64,000 bases of DNA from Hemileia vastatrix (lineage: Eukaryota; Basidiomycota; Pucciniomycetes; Pucciniales; Zaghouaniaceae), in the NCBI GenBank assembly GCA_030280995.1, contig JASXTE010000001.1:23879106-23943105 (forward strand), in the 5' to 3' direction. This document shows, in pieces, positions 34,352 to 47,200 of this stretch (the first letter of the stretch is position 1; the number at the start of each line of letters is the position of its first letter). The notes under the pieces are model-generated. The model saw only the letters and a program-made list of their open reading frames with translations. It was not told the DNA's origin and did no database searches. The position numbers and the translations under genes were made by a program.

Positions 34352-35119
34352 TGTCAGCAAGTCTGCTAGATTTACCCAGTAAGATAATTATTTATTTACT
34401 GGGATAAAGCCACACCTTATTATTTTTAATTTTATTAATTATAATATATTTACATTAAATTTACTTGTAATAAATCAACTATTTACAAAAAAAGGTAAAG
34501 TTAGTAAATAATTAAATTAAATATTAAATTTCCCTTATATTTTTATTTCCTAACACTGTGCTCAATGACAGCTTAAGAGAAATAAAAGTTAATATTAAAA
34601 TAAAAATAAATATATAAAAAAAATTCAAATCACATATTTAAAAATTTCATTTACAGTAATTTTTAAATAAACTAATTTATTTCTGTCATATACAGTAAAT
34701 ACACTTTTCTAACACCTTCTTTTTGGAACGACCTTATTATTTAAAAATGTTTTCTGGGATATTCCTTTTCTTTTCTCATAATCCTGTATTTAGGACTTTA
34801 ACTCTGTGCTTTGTCTTTCTTTTGCCTTTATAAGGCCTCCCTTTTCTGGTTGTTTTGGATCATTCTTTTACTTACTTAATATTTTCTTAAACCAATCTAT
34901 TTCAATCATATATTTATTACTACTTAATTTTTTTAGTATTTACTTACAGTAATTCTTAATCATTAATTATAATAATTATAAATTTTCTTACCTCTCTTAA
35001 TTGTGTAAAGCAAATAAAAGATAAAATATACATACTTTAATTTTGAAACCCCAAAATCAACCTATCACCTCTGTTGGACCTGCATTAAAAATCTTCTAGA
35101 CCAAAAGAGCCCTTCAACA
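34352..35119 (+). repeat. Chromo-3 5' LTR
   Basis: 768 bp, TGTCAGCAAGTCTGC to CCCTTCAACA. It is about 73 bp longer than the 3' LTR, mainly because of a block around 34530-34600 that the 3' copy lacks. Confidence 0.9.
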
Positions 35120-35121
35120 CT

Positions 35122-35135
35122 TGAGATCCTTTCCA
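35122..35135 (+). other. Primer binding site of Chromo-3
   Basis: After a CT spacer the sequence is TGAGATCCTTTCC. The expected TGG has become TGA, consistent with age. Confidence 0.4.
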
Positions 35136-35539
35136 AATTTTTGACAGCGCATTGATATCTTGAATCTGCCAAAAAGGGACCATTGACAACAAAGTACCAG
35201 TAGGACAAGTGAACTACAAAAACAAAAAATGTCATAGACCACATGACTTATTTTTTTGCTGCAACCGGAATTGAACCGGGCTCCAAAATTTAGCTTCATA
35301 TATTGACAATTGTTATATATAATTGTGGTAATTATATTGATTATTAATTGTGGGTCATTTTTCACATATCATTTTCCATGTATATCTTTTTTACTAAGCA
35401 CTCTGTAAGTGGCATTAACTTGCTCAGGTAAAGGGGGAGGTGCCTGGTAAATTAAATTTTTTCTCCTAGTTGAACAAGATAGAACTATATTGTTCTTAGT
35501 CCAAGAAGTGATATAAAAAATCAAATTAATTATATTAAG

Positions 35540-36030
35540 AAATTTTAATAATTTCAGTTGACTTCTGTCCTCATAATTAAATTTTTACATTATTTTTTCA
35601 CTTGACAAATTGTCCTGGAAGTAAATTAATAATATTAAAAATTAATTAAATTATTTCTGTTGAAAATAAGTCCTGGTAATCAAATTATTTCAGTTCACAT
35701 TAAGTCCTTGTAATTAAAATTACTTCATTTGACAATAAGTCCTGGTAATTAAATTATTTCAGTTGACATTAAGTCCTGGTAATTAAAAGTATTTTCAGTT
35801 GACATTAAGTCCTGGTAATTGAATTCTTCAGTTGACTTCTAGTCCTGATAATTATTAAAATATTACTAATTATTAAATTATTTTATTATTTAAGTTGATT
35901 TATTTTAAATCCTATTTATAAAATTATCTTAAAATTAATTAATAAAAATTGTGATTATTATTTCAGTTGATTTTTTTTCCTGATTAACATTATATTTTAA
36001 TTATTCCAGTTGATTAAAAAATCCTGAAAA
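35540..36030 (+). repeat. Tandem repeats in the Chromo-3 leader
   Basis: Eight or more degenerate units of about 38-45 nt share TTTCAGTTGACATTAAGTCC followed by TGGTAATTAAA. The best-preserved run is at 35640-35840. The Chromo-1 leader has two isolated similar motifs (GTTGACC..TAGTCC near 2383 and 2495). Confidence 0.75.
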
Positions 36031-36134
36031 TTACTTGTATAATAAATTTTTTACCCTATTTTTCTTAAAATAAAGTAAAAATAATAACTGATTAAATTTC
36101 TATAATTTTCTCTCAGTTCAGGTATATTACAACT

Positions 36135-36756
36135 ATGACTGATAAAAGTGCTTCTGCTGGCAGTGATGAGGAGCTGGATTTAGTTGACTATGATGAAGCT
36201 TCTTTTGTAAGTTCTCCTTTGACTACAAAACTGGCTCAAATTAATCAATTACTGGACCAATCAGGATGTAGAAATTCAGAAGATGGAAATATTAGTGGAG
36301 ACAACTGCTCAAGATCAAAAGCCTTCTATCAACCCCCTAGAAGAGTTTCAAAAAGGCTTCAAAATAAAAAATATTCCCTTGAATCAGCAAGTCAAAAATA
36401 TCTCCACTCACATCAAGGAGTTGAGGTCAGAAAACCTCAAGCTGAGGTCTTAAACAGACTCTCTAGTAGATAAGGTAAGAAAAATAGAGTCCTTCCTTCA
36501 AATGAAGTGGAAACCTCCTCCTTCAAAAGCCATTCCACAATTGGCCCCCAAGCAACAAGAAAAGGTGGAAGTCTCAAAGTGGCAGTGGGATTGGCTGAAC
36601 ACCCAGTGGGATTATCTGTCCCAACAACAAAAGCAACAAGTACCTCAGGCAGGTCCTTCAAGAACCAATCAGTTCACCCCCACACCCCCTCACCCCTATC
36701 AATGAGAAAGAAAGATTAAAAACAATCACATTCAATTCTTGCCCAAGCCATGGTAA
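36135..36756 (+). pseudogene. Chromo-3 ORF1 (spliced overlapping frame)
   Basis: Exon 1 (36135-36206) ends in acidic DYDEASF. A 58-nt intron (36207-36264) leads to exon 2, which is one base off gag-pol. It reads DVEIQKMEI, EEFQKGFKIKN, coiled coil QQVKNISTHIKELRSEN, VSKWQWDWL, QAGPSRT, HPYQ and a final PKPW before TAA at 36754. Compared with Chromo-1, the coiled-coil segment has 11 of 17 identical residues, and differences such as CAA/CAG, CAT/CAC and AAA/AAG are synonymous in this frame. The gag-pol frame over the same bases is poorly conserved. Stops at 36451 and 36703 show decay. Confidence 0.65.
36207..36264 (+). other. Intron 1 of Chromo-3
   Basis: GTAAGT donor and ATCAG acceptor, 58 nt, phase 0, 1 mod 3. 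The acceptor is followed by GATGTAGAA, as in Chromo-1 (GATGTGGAA). Confidence 0.58.
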
Positions 36757-39700
36757 GCCCCTCTATTGAAACTCAAGTACCATTTCTTGTAACTGATTCA
36801 GTTCCTTCAGGTAATTCTGGAAGAGAAGATGAGACTGTGAGACCAGTATAGGCTGAGAATATTAGACAAATTTCTCAATATTCTAATGTATCTAATCCTT
36901 TGCTTTTGATTGCTACTTCAATGATAAATCCGGATATGGCTATTATTGATGAGAAAATTGATCCTGAGTTTTATGAGAATCTGGAAAGTTATTCTGTTTC
37001 ACTATTGAGAAATACTCCAGATGTAGCTAACATTAATGATGAATATTTGAGGGATATTATTGCTAAACAAAATCATATAATGAAAAATATAAAATGACTC
37101 AGAAATATAATAGTTTTTTAACTGAAAAGGGCTACCAAGCATTGAGGAGTAAGTTACAGAGAGTTTCTTTTTATTTGTTTCATTACAAAGTAACTCATGA
37201 AAAGAAAGTTTCTTTATGGCAAAATATCAAGAATAATTTGTCTAAATTAAAAGATGATGTGTCCATCTGTTTCCAGGAGCTAGAAGGAGATAAGATGAAC
37301 TTAGAAAGATTGAGTAACCATTATTCATCTTAAAAAAAAAGAACCAGTTATCTTTTCCAACCATAAATGAGAATTTATCTAGTATTCCGAGAGTAAAAAC
37401 TAGGTTAACAAATATTGAGGATAAATTGAACTCATTTTTATATAATCAAAAGTTTTCTGACATTTCTTTGAAAGAACCTGTTGAGCAGGATACCCCAATT
37501 GTACCTGTTCCTAGTTCATTCAAAGTAAAAATAGTGCCATAAATGCCTGTTGATACCACTGAGTTTCCATCAAAATTGATGATGTACCGGGATTGTCTAC
37601 AGAAGGATTAAACAATGAGATTAATGCCCAATTGGAGAAGTTATATCTCCTTCTCACTCAGAACCAAGCTTGTAATAAGGAGACTAATTCAAATAAAAAT
37701 AATTGGCCAAAACTTGACCAGTATCAAAAATTTGATGGTCACTCTTCCTCTGATTTGCAATAGTTCATTTGCAGGATTGATAGTCTAAAAATTTTTTACA
37801 AACTCCCAGATGAGGAAATTGTGTCAAAATTAATTTCTTTATTTACTAATATAGCCCTAATGTGGTATGAATTTGTTCTCCTGGATAAAAATGACTACTC
37901 ATGGGAAGATTGGAAAAAATTAATTAAAGCACAACTTGGTGGTTCCAAGTTTAGGTGAGATAAGCAAAGGCAACATGAAGAAACCAGATATAGCTCTTCA
38001 ACAGAAAATCCTATTGAGTTCCTGATGAAACTTGTGAAAATATTGAGGGAAATAGACCCAGATATGGAGTTTGATTTATGGAAGGACAGGATCCTCTATA
38101 AATTACCTATGTCTCATAGAGACTTAATAGTCTCTAGGACTGAGTTCTCAAGGGAAACTTCTTCTTTCATTAATCCTTGTATTGAGATCCTTCTAAACAA
38201 CAAGTATGATTCTAGAAGATTCATTTCTAGAACTTCATTGGTGAAAACCTCCAATAACCAACAACAACCTCTGGAAAAGGTTGGTAAACCTTCTGCCCCT
38301 GTTGCACCCAAAAAGTATGCAACAAACACTTACTTAAAATGCAGAAAGCCTTGGAAGAAAGGCCATGTTTGTGACAAGAAGATAAATCTTGTTGAACAGA
38401 CAGAGGAACATGCTGATGAAACAATATCACTGGATGATACTTCAAGTGATTGTGCCAGCAATATATCATATGAATCTCACCAAGAAATTTTAATGCTGGA
38501 AGAGGATATTCATTATTTAAACAATATTTATATTGAGAATAATGATTTATCTACAGTGGAAGATGCTGAGATCATAAAAAATCTTAAGGATAGCTCAATT
38601 AGTATTGCCCCTCTCAAGGCACCAGTCTTGATCAATGGAAATAACCTTGAGGTTGTCTTAGATTCTGGAGCTAAAGGAAGTTTAGTATCTGAAAAAGAAC
38701 TTACTTAAGTGGACCAAGATTATAAATCAAAACTTATGCCTATCATCTCTGAGAATTGAAGAGGTTATGGCTCTGTTTTGTCCCCCATTGGTAAATACAA
38801 AGCCACAGTATTTTTCAAATATAATGATGGTTTTGTAAGAGCTATATATGATTCTGTTGTCATGAAAAATGATAATTTGAGTAGTTGGTTCATTGAGGGA
38901 AATTAAATTTTAACCAAATATGGCATAAAATTAGATCCTTCAAACCAATGCTTCACAATGGGGATGCATGGGAAGAGAAATTTTAAAATTTCCTCCCCTG
39001 AGAAATTATTAACACCAGGATTGAACACATGTAATTCTGTAGTTCATTATAAAGGAAGATCTACAAATGAAATGCCTGCCCTTGTGTCTGAAATTGACAA
39101 TGCTTCCTTTGGGGAACAACTTTCTGGTGAGGATAAATATTCCATCATTAAATTGATAAAATCTTTTCCTATGGCCTTTGCTCATGGGTCACATGAATTA
39201 GGATTGGTAAAGGAAGAAATGAAGCTTTCATTATTGTGCCCATTGACAGAAATACCACCTAGTTTAACGAAGAAGCCTTATCCAGCTTCTCCCACAAAGA
39301 GAAAAGATATTGAAGACAATATCTCTACCCTTTAAAAATGAATATTATTGAAAAGGTAGTTGAAACACCTAAACATTGAGTTATCACACCCATCCTAATA
39401 TCTGATGAGAAAGATAAAGCCAGACTATGTGGTGATTATAGAGCATTGAACTCTTATACTGTTGATAATATCTATCCTTTACCCAGAATTAGCTCTATAC
39501 ATGCTACCCTACAAGGTGCTAAATATATCAGCTGTTTGGATGGTAACAAGGGACATTATCAGGTACCTGTTGAGAATTATTCCCAGAATTTTCTGATGAT
39601 TTCTACTCATATAAGTATTTATAAGTATATTAGGATGCTATTTGCCCTAAAAATGCCCCTTCAGTTTTTCAAGAATTTATGGATAACACATTCCATCAGG

Positions 39701-41519
39701 AGATAATTGAAGGATAGCTGATGGTTTATATTGATGTTATCATTATATTCTCAAAAACATTTGAGGACCATCTTAACCACCTATTCAAAGTGTTTCACAA
39801 AATGGATGAAATTAATATTACACCTGCTTTGAAGAAATGTGAATTTGGTTTTCATTCCTCAAAAGTGCTTGGTCATATTGCTTCAGGGTTACAGATATGT
39901 GTTGACCGAAACAAAGTGGCAGCCAAAAAGCAGGTGAGGGCTCCTGAGTTTTTTGGGAATGTGTGGGTATTATAGAAAGTATATTAGAAATTACCAAGTC
40001 ATAGCATTACCCCTTACCCAACTGACTAGGAAAGATGTTTCTTTTGTCTGGAATAGTGAAATACAAAGAGCTTTTGACACTATGAGACATTGTTTAATGT
40101 CAGCACCAATTCTTGCTTTACCTGATTTTAATCAACCATTTTTTTTATACACTGATGCCAGTTTTATTGGTCTTGGTGTTGCCCTCCATAAGAATAAAGT
40201 GATGAATGATAAAGTATCAGAATTAGTAATTTGTTATATTTCAAGAAACTTGAGAAATTGTGAATTGAAATATGGTGCCACTCAACTAGAATGTTTAGCA
40301 GTATTGTGGGCTCTGGAGAAGCTATATTTTTACCTGGATGACCAGAAGTTTGAACTTGTCACTGACTGAAGTGCAGTTGAATCCCTATTAAACTTGAAAA
40401 CACCTAACAGACATATGTTCAGATGGCAGTTGGCTGCTCAAGAATACATAGGGAGAATGACAATAATTCATAGGGCTGGTATTGTTCACTCAAATGTGGA
40501 TATGTTATCAAGATTACCTTTGCCAAATGATGACTCAAATCCTGCATATGATCCTGAAGATGAAATTATTCATTTTCAGGGGATATATGTGGTTGATATG
40601 GAGGAAGAGCTATTACAGCTTATTCTGGATTCATATGACAAGGAACTAACTTAAAAAGGTATGTATTATATTAAATGATCCAAAAAATGCTTCAATAAAA
40701 GCATTAATTAAAACCCTTCCACCAAAGTACCAGAAGGCTTTGGAAAAATCTTAATTTTCAATTGATGAAGGATATCTATATTATAGAAGAAAGTTGAGTA
40801 ATGATATTGTTATTCCTCCTTCTATGAAGGATATCATCTTGAAAATTTGTCATTATGACATATTGGCTGGACATTTTGGTCTTGAAAAAACAATGATGAG
40901 ATTTAAAACCACTGCTTGGTGGGTTAATAAGTCTGAAGACACCAAACTATATGTTGAATACTGTGATTCATGCCAAAAATTAAAATGATTGACTGGTAAA
41001 AGAGCTGGATTAATGCAACATATTGAAACACCTGATGAACCATGGAAGATAATAAACATGGACTTTTTAACAGGATCACCCATTTCTGTGAAAGACAGTT
41101 ACGAATCTTGTTCGGTTTTTGTGGATAGATTCATAAAAATGTGTAAATTTATCCCCACCCACAAGGATTTTTCCACTAAAGAATTAGCCTTCTTATGGTG
41201 GTCTCATATTTTTAATATTGCAGGTTTTCCTAAGGCCATAATATTGGAAAGGGACCCTCAATTTACTTCTGAATATTGGATGTCTCTGATGGATGTTTGT
41301 GGTTGTGATCTGAAACTTTCTACTGCCCATCACCCCCAAACTGATGGATTAGCTGAAAGAATGATTCAGACTTTAGAGGACATGATAATAAGGTATTGTG
41401 CCTTTGGCCTTGAGTACAAAGACAATGACAGATTTACTCATGATTGGGTTACCCTACTTCTGGGTTGCAATTTGCTTATAATAGCACTGTTCATTCTGTT
41501 ACTCAGAAAAAGCCTTTCA
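36750..41519 (+). pseudogene. Chromo-3 gag-pol, N-terminus to integrase core
   Basis: The frame starts at the ATG overlapping the ORF1 stop (36750), or at 36135 if intron 1 is retained. Gag domain (about 37700-38200), knuckle with its first Cys lost (YLKCRKPWKKGHVC), protease VLDSGAKGS (about 38650) and RT follow, but the RT motif is YIDV in place of YIDD (39727), so a catalytic Asp is gone. RNase H has YTDASFIGLG (about 40150) and an intact ECLAVLWALEK. The integrase finger and core (HHPQTDGLAERMIQ near 41330) are recognisable until sequence homology stops at 41519, where the foldback element enters. More than ten stops or frameshifts are present. Confidence 0.9.
36753..36810 (+). other. Intron-2-like segment of Chromo-3
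   Basis: GTAAGC donor, CTGAT branch-like site and TTCCTTCAG acceptor followed by GTAATTC; 58 nt. It starts inside the ORF1 stop context CCATGGTAAG, identical to Chromo-1. Confidence 0.5.
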
Positions 41520-42291
41520 CAGCAGGAAAAATAAGTAAACTAGATGTCTAGTTGTTTTTTTTGACCCTGTTCAAGCCCTGGTTGTGATTATTCTCGATAC
41601 CTTTGAATGACCTTGCTTTATCCCTTCCACCCTTTTACTGTCTACAAAAAGTCACTTTTTCACTAACCCACTTGCTCCCTTCTTCTCATTATCCCTTTAT
41701 ACTTACCTGATCATTGTTTTCTTTTCCCTTCCTCATTTCAATTCCCCCTTTTTAAAATTTTCTTTTCTCTTTTTCTTGCCCTATTCTTTCTTCTTTCCAT
41801 TTTCCTTTCTTTGCTTCTTAAGTGGCACATGAAAACATGTTAACTACATATCTACTTACCTCTTTACAGTATACGACTTCATGCAATTCAAAGGTGCTTA
41901 AAGCACCTAATAAGAAAAAAAAAATTTCTCTTAATTCTGTAATTTGGGACTACTTTTTTGATGTACATATGTGGTGAGAAATAATAAAAACATAAAAATG
42001 AATGACTAAAAATTTAAACGATTAAAAAAAAGGAAGGCAGATTACCCCACAGGTATTTTTTATGTGTACTAGGGGAAAATTATGTCATGTTTGCATCACA
42101 CATTACAATGTCCTAAAAAAAATGTAAAATATTTTAGTATCCTCTGAAATGTTTAATTATTAAATATAAATGCATAAAATAAAATGTAACCATTTACAGG
42201 ACACCATGTCATGTTTTTTTTTGGCAGTAAATCTGTACTCAATGCACAAATGTGCAAATCCAACACCCCCTCCCCCATGTATGGAATAATC

Positions 42292-44203
42292 ATGGATTCT
42301 GTCTCAAACAACCTTGATAAGCAAATTGACACGCCTGATGCGCCTCCACAAAATTTGCCTCCTCTCATGCCTCCTGACCCTTCCCCTCCTTTGGAAGCAG
42401 AATCCCCCCTCTTCCATCCAATTCCCCCACTCCTGCCCCTTCCCTCCTGGAGTCTCACACCCAAGACTTCAATTCTTCCATGGCACTTGATCCTGTCGTC
42501 AAAGATCTTCCCCCACCCCCCCAAGATTCAATCAATCTGGTCTCCTCCCCCCCGCTCTCTCCTCTCTCTCCCCTCCCCCCCTCTCTTCAACCCCAATTCC
42601 ATCTACGTAGCCCCAACTGTCCAGCCCCCCCCACCTGGCCCCACTAGATACCCTGCTGCCAAGAAACGCAGGTATTCTTCACCTACTTTAGGATGCACCT
42701 TTTGTCTCAGCAATCCATGGCTGAAGCTAGGGAACAACATCTGGAGCTGTTCCCACATCCTGGTAGTATTTCTAGCTCTGAAGGTAGTGCCACTCCCACT
42801 CCTCCTCCAAAAATTAACCCCATCCCCCTTACTCTTAGACCCTCCCCACCAACCCAAGGGGCCTCCCTTAGCGCCTCCATTCACAACCCAAACAAACCAT
42901 TCGCCTGTTTTGGCCTCTCCTCTGTGCCTCAAATTCCTCTCCCTGTCACTGTGTACCAAAATACTCCTGCAGCCCGCATCATACGTCTGGTGGGCAAAGA
43001 ATGTGCAAATAACCCTCATGCTCTTGTCTCCTGCCTCAATAATCTCTTAGGTACAATCAGAGACCCACCCAGAAATGGTTCACACATCACAGTTCACACA
43101 GCCACCATCTCTGAGATCAAAGCTTTGGCAGCTGCATTGTCTCCCCTTGCATCCCAATCCACTTTCCAAAAATAATCTACCTCCCCTCCCCCCTTCTGTT
43201 AACTCCATCAACAGCAAACTTGATGATATTCTCTCCCCTCTTCCTCTCAAGGATCATCACTCTCACCCTCCCCCCATCCACAATGCTTCAGCCCCATCAC
43301 GCCCCACCTTTTCCCAAGCTACTGCTGCAGGTCTTTCCCCCCAAGGCACCCATCCTCCCCATGCTAAAACCAGGGTATCTCTCCCATCCTTTACTATCAA
43401 ACAAACGGATCCGGCTTCCCCTTTCCTCAAAGAATTTCCAAATTCTAAACTTCTCTCATTCATTAACAACCGGCTTGTCACCAAGAAAATTGTGAACCCT
43501 GCAATCAAACTCTCCATCAAAGTCAAAGGTGTCATTTGACCCAAGTTAAATGACCTCAAAATCATCACAGACTCCAAGGAAGAACACCTCATCCTGGTCA
43601 ACTCCTGGCAAGAATGGATTCCACAAGGCATGATCTTTAAGCCGCCCACCTTCCCAGTTGTTGCCCATGGTGTCCCAACATACTACGACCTTAATGATCA
43701 AGCATGTATCTCCTCCATTATTGGGGACAACCCATCTTCTCTCAAATCCCTCTACTGATTCTCATGGCTCAGACACCCAGAGGACAGAATGGGAAAAAAC
43801 CATTCCTCAGTAGTTTTACACCTTTTTGACCAAAATGATGCTGACACCCTCACCTCCTCCTTTCCCCTCCATCCCCTTATTATTGAAGGACAAGTTAGGC
43901 ACACGGAAGCAGTCAACCGAGAGAAGAGCACCTGTTACCAGTGCTGAAGTAAAGGTCATCTTTCCATCCATTGCTCGCTTCCTCCCGTTGCTCCAATTGT
44001 GTGGCCACCACAACTCCAAAACCTGCAAGGCTCCTAAACTCTCTTCCCCAGTGTGCTTCTGGTGTGTGGATGCTCTCCCAAATGAACACCCCCTGAAGAA
44101 TTCACCCAACTCTCTCCCCTCTCTCCTTCTAAATCTCTCCATCGCCCCTCCAATCTTCCATCTCCCCCACGCCCCAACCTGCCCTCAAAATAATCAAATA
44201 TGA
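42292..44203 (+). pseudogene. LINE ORF1 (gag-like, zinc knuckles)
   Basis: It starts MDSVSNNLDKQID at 42292. A proline-rich N-terminus is followed, after frameshifts near 42690 and 43180, by TYDLND-type core sequence (HLILVNSWQEWIPQ, VPTYYDLNDQ). A knuckle CYQC-SKGHLSIHC fits CX2CX4HX4C, and after one more frameshift a second reads CGHHNSKTCKAP..VCFWC. RNA binding and RNP formation are the family role. Three in-frame TGA codons stand where Trp is plausible (CYQC*SKGH among them). The stop TGA (44201-44203) overlaps the ORF2 start as ATGA, a common LINE arrangement for reinitiation. Confidence 0.8.
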
Positions 44204-47200
44204 TTGACAACCCTTCCTCTCTGCCAATCTGCTCTTGCCTTTTCACCTTTTTTCAGCTTAATTGTCAACGTTCTTTTTATGTATTCCACTCTATTTTTAA
44301 TGATCCCACTATTGACTCATATGATATCCTAGTGTTTCAGGAACCTTTTCACTCACCCAACCACCACTACCCTGCCCCAGCCAAATGCTGGAACCTTATC
44401 ATCCCTCTTCACTCCCCTCCTTCTCCCCCCTCCCCTATCCAGTGTTGTTTCTATATTAATAAGAAACACCCTATTTACCTGTTCACTTCCATTCCAAGCC
44501 CCTCCCTTGACCTCACGCTCATGAAAATTGACCTTTCACCATCTCCCATTTTTTGCGCCAACCTTTACAATCCTACCTCTACTTTCTCTACAACTCAATT
44601 TATCTCTCCTTTTCTCTCCCCCTTCTGCAACTCCCCAACTTTCTTCTTTGCTTACTCGAATTTACATCATGATCTGTGGGCTGATCCTTTAAAACACCAC
44701 ACTAACAACCCTGCTTCCTCCCCCTTTTTAGATGCCCTCTCCAACCTTGACATGTCCCTCATGTCTCAATAAGGGGTTCCTACCTTTTTCAACTCACGTA
44801 ATTTTACATCTGTAATTGACCTTGTGTTTGCAAACGGTATGGCCTCTGAATATGGTTGTCAGCTGCATTACTGACCAAGAGGGTTCTTCATCTCATCTTT
44901 CCAATCACAAATCCATTACCACCCGTATCTCACTCAACCTTCCCATGCTCCCTCACCGATTTCCATTCTGTAATTGGAAAGGTTTTGTTGAGTCTTCTCT
45001 CTTTGCTTCCCTTACTTCTCTCTCCCATTGCCACCCTCCCCCTCTCCTCTCTGCCTCTTCCATTGATTTGGCTGCCAAACATGTTACCTACAATTTTATT
45101 GAACTAATGGAAAGTTCTGTCCCGCTGCAGAAGCCCAGCTTGTTGTGTCATGCATAGTGGAATCGCAGCATCTTGAATCCCCTCAAGTCTGCTTGCTACC
45201 AGACCCAACATAAATTCAGGTCTTCCCCAGCCCCACATGTTGCAGCCAAGTTCCTGCTAGCAAGGAGAGCTTTCCGCTCCAAAATTAAATACCTTCGTAA
45301 ATTACACTGGCAATCACATCTTTCCTCACTCACCCCTCATACTCTTTTTAAACCGGCTAAGTCTTCCCCTTTCCTTTCTAATTCCCACTCCAACCCTCCT
45401 TTAACCCTTCCTGATGGCTCCTTGCTCACTAAAAACTTCCTAAAAGCTAAAGCCCTGTTTGAAGGAACTTCAGTTGCACAAATTCATGGTGATCTTACTG
45501 ATGCCCCTCCTTGTCCCCCTCCCCCCTCTTCCCCCTCTCCTCCCTTCACATTTGAGGCAGTTAAGGCCACCCTTCTCAAATCAAAAAAGGGAAGGGCCCC
45601 TGGCCCTGACTGCATTCCTAATTCCCTCCTCCACTGCCACCCCAAACCATCACTTCTATCCTTCTCCCAATTTTCCAGGCAAGCCTTGACCAGGGACACT
45701 ACCCCTCCCCCTAGAAGGAAGCCAAGACAGTAATCATTCCAAAACCCGGCCGCCCAAATTATACCGTCCCAAATGCTTACCGTCCCATTGCACTATTAAA
45801 CACCATGGGTAAGTTACTTGACTCCCTACTGACTAAACACCTGTTGTTCTTAATGGAATCAGGTAATCTTTTACCTGAAAACCATTATGGTGGCCTCCCC
45901 TTAAGAAGCACCTCAGATGCACTCCTACATCTCACCACCTGGAAAAAATACCAATGGTGGAAAGGTAAGGTTGTGGGCGCCCTATCCCTTGATTTTAAGG
46001 GCACCTTCCCCTTTGTTAACACCTCCCACCTGTCCTTAATCCTTCATTCACTCCTTCTCCCGCTCAACCTCATCAAACTCATCACCAACTCATTGGAGGG
46101 AAGGAAAACAAGTATTGCTTTCTCTTCATATGTGTCCCCGACTTCCTTCTTCCCCAAAGGTCTCCTGCAAGGGTCACCCATCTCCCCAATTTTATACATT
46201 ATATATAACTCTCACCTACTCTCGCTCCCTTCCCTCTCAACTTCAACCCTTGCCCTTGGCTATATTGATGACATAATATATTTAGCTGCTGACTCTGAAC
46301 AAAGCAAGGTCTGGGAAAAACTATCACAATTAGGTTCTGAGGCAGTGGATTGGGGCTCTAAGCATGCTGCTATATTTGAACTTTCAAAAACTAAATGGTT
46401 ACAACTAACTAAGCATCCTTCTCTCCTCAGATCTCCGCCTTCCCTTCAATTTGATGGGATTCTCTCCCCCTCTCCTCCAGTCTAAAATGGCTTGGAACCC
46501 CCATTGATCCCACCCTCTCCTTCAGACCCAATGGCAAAAAAATAATTTCCGCAGGCCTAAAGGCTGCCTCCTCCATCCATTTTCTGGCCTCCTCAGGATG
46601 GGGCATCCCACTCAAACAGTATAAGATCCTCATCTCCTCTCTCATCAACTCCCATACAGACTATGCTGCTATAGTATGGCACCAACCCACCAAACACACC
46701 TGCACCACAAGATTACTCCAAGTGGTTGACAATAAATCCATCAGACAAGCTCTGGGATGTTTCAGATCCACCCCCACTTGCATTCTTCTCCACGACTCTT
46801 ACTCCCTATCCTGCAAGCAGTGCCTTGACTTGGCGGTCAACAAGGCATGAGCGCGCCTCGTAACTATCCCGTTGTCCAATCCTATGGCCCAACTTGCTAG
46901 ATCCCTCTGTAATTCCCCCTCTTCCCCAAAAACTCACCTACACCAACTTCATCTCCTATCTTCAAATAACATATTTCCCCGCTCTGTTCCCCTGGGAAAT
47001 ATGGATTCTAGACTTCCCCTCCCGCTCCCCCCTTGGTTTCCCCCATTATTCAAGGGGATCATTGCACACTCAAAGGATGATGCACTTACTAAAGTTACCA
47101 ACTCCACGCTCCACCTGCCCCCATCCTCATACTTAATTTTTACAGATGGGTCAAAATCTCAAAATGGCATGTTTGCTGCTGCTTTTGACCCTCTATCACA

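Noticed and set aside
35540..36030. CRISPR-like array
   Set aside because: Units are contiguous and degenerate, without unique spacers, in a eukaryotic retroelement leader.
36135..41519. Repeat-induced point mutation as the cause of the stops in Chromo-3
   Set aside because: Stops arise from mixed substitutions and indels; I saw no consistent C-to-T pattern by eye.
42153..43649. Long minus-strand ORFs opposite the LINE (42153-42524, 42603-43019, 43263-43649, 43816-44142)
   Set aside because: They are antisense readings of pyrimidine-rich LINE coding sequence, rich in Gly/Trp/Arg, and no domain was recognised.
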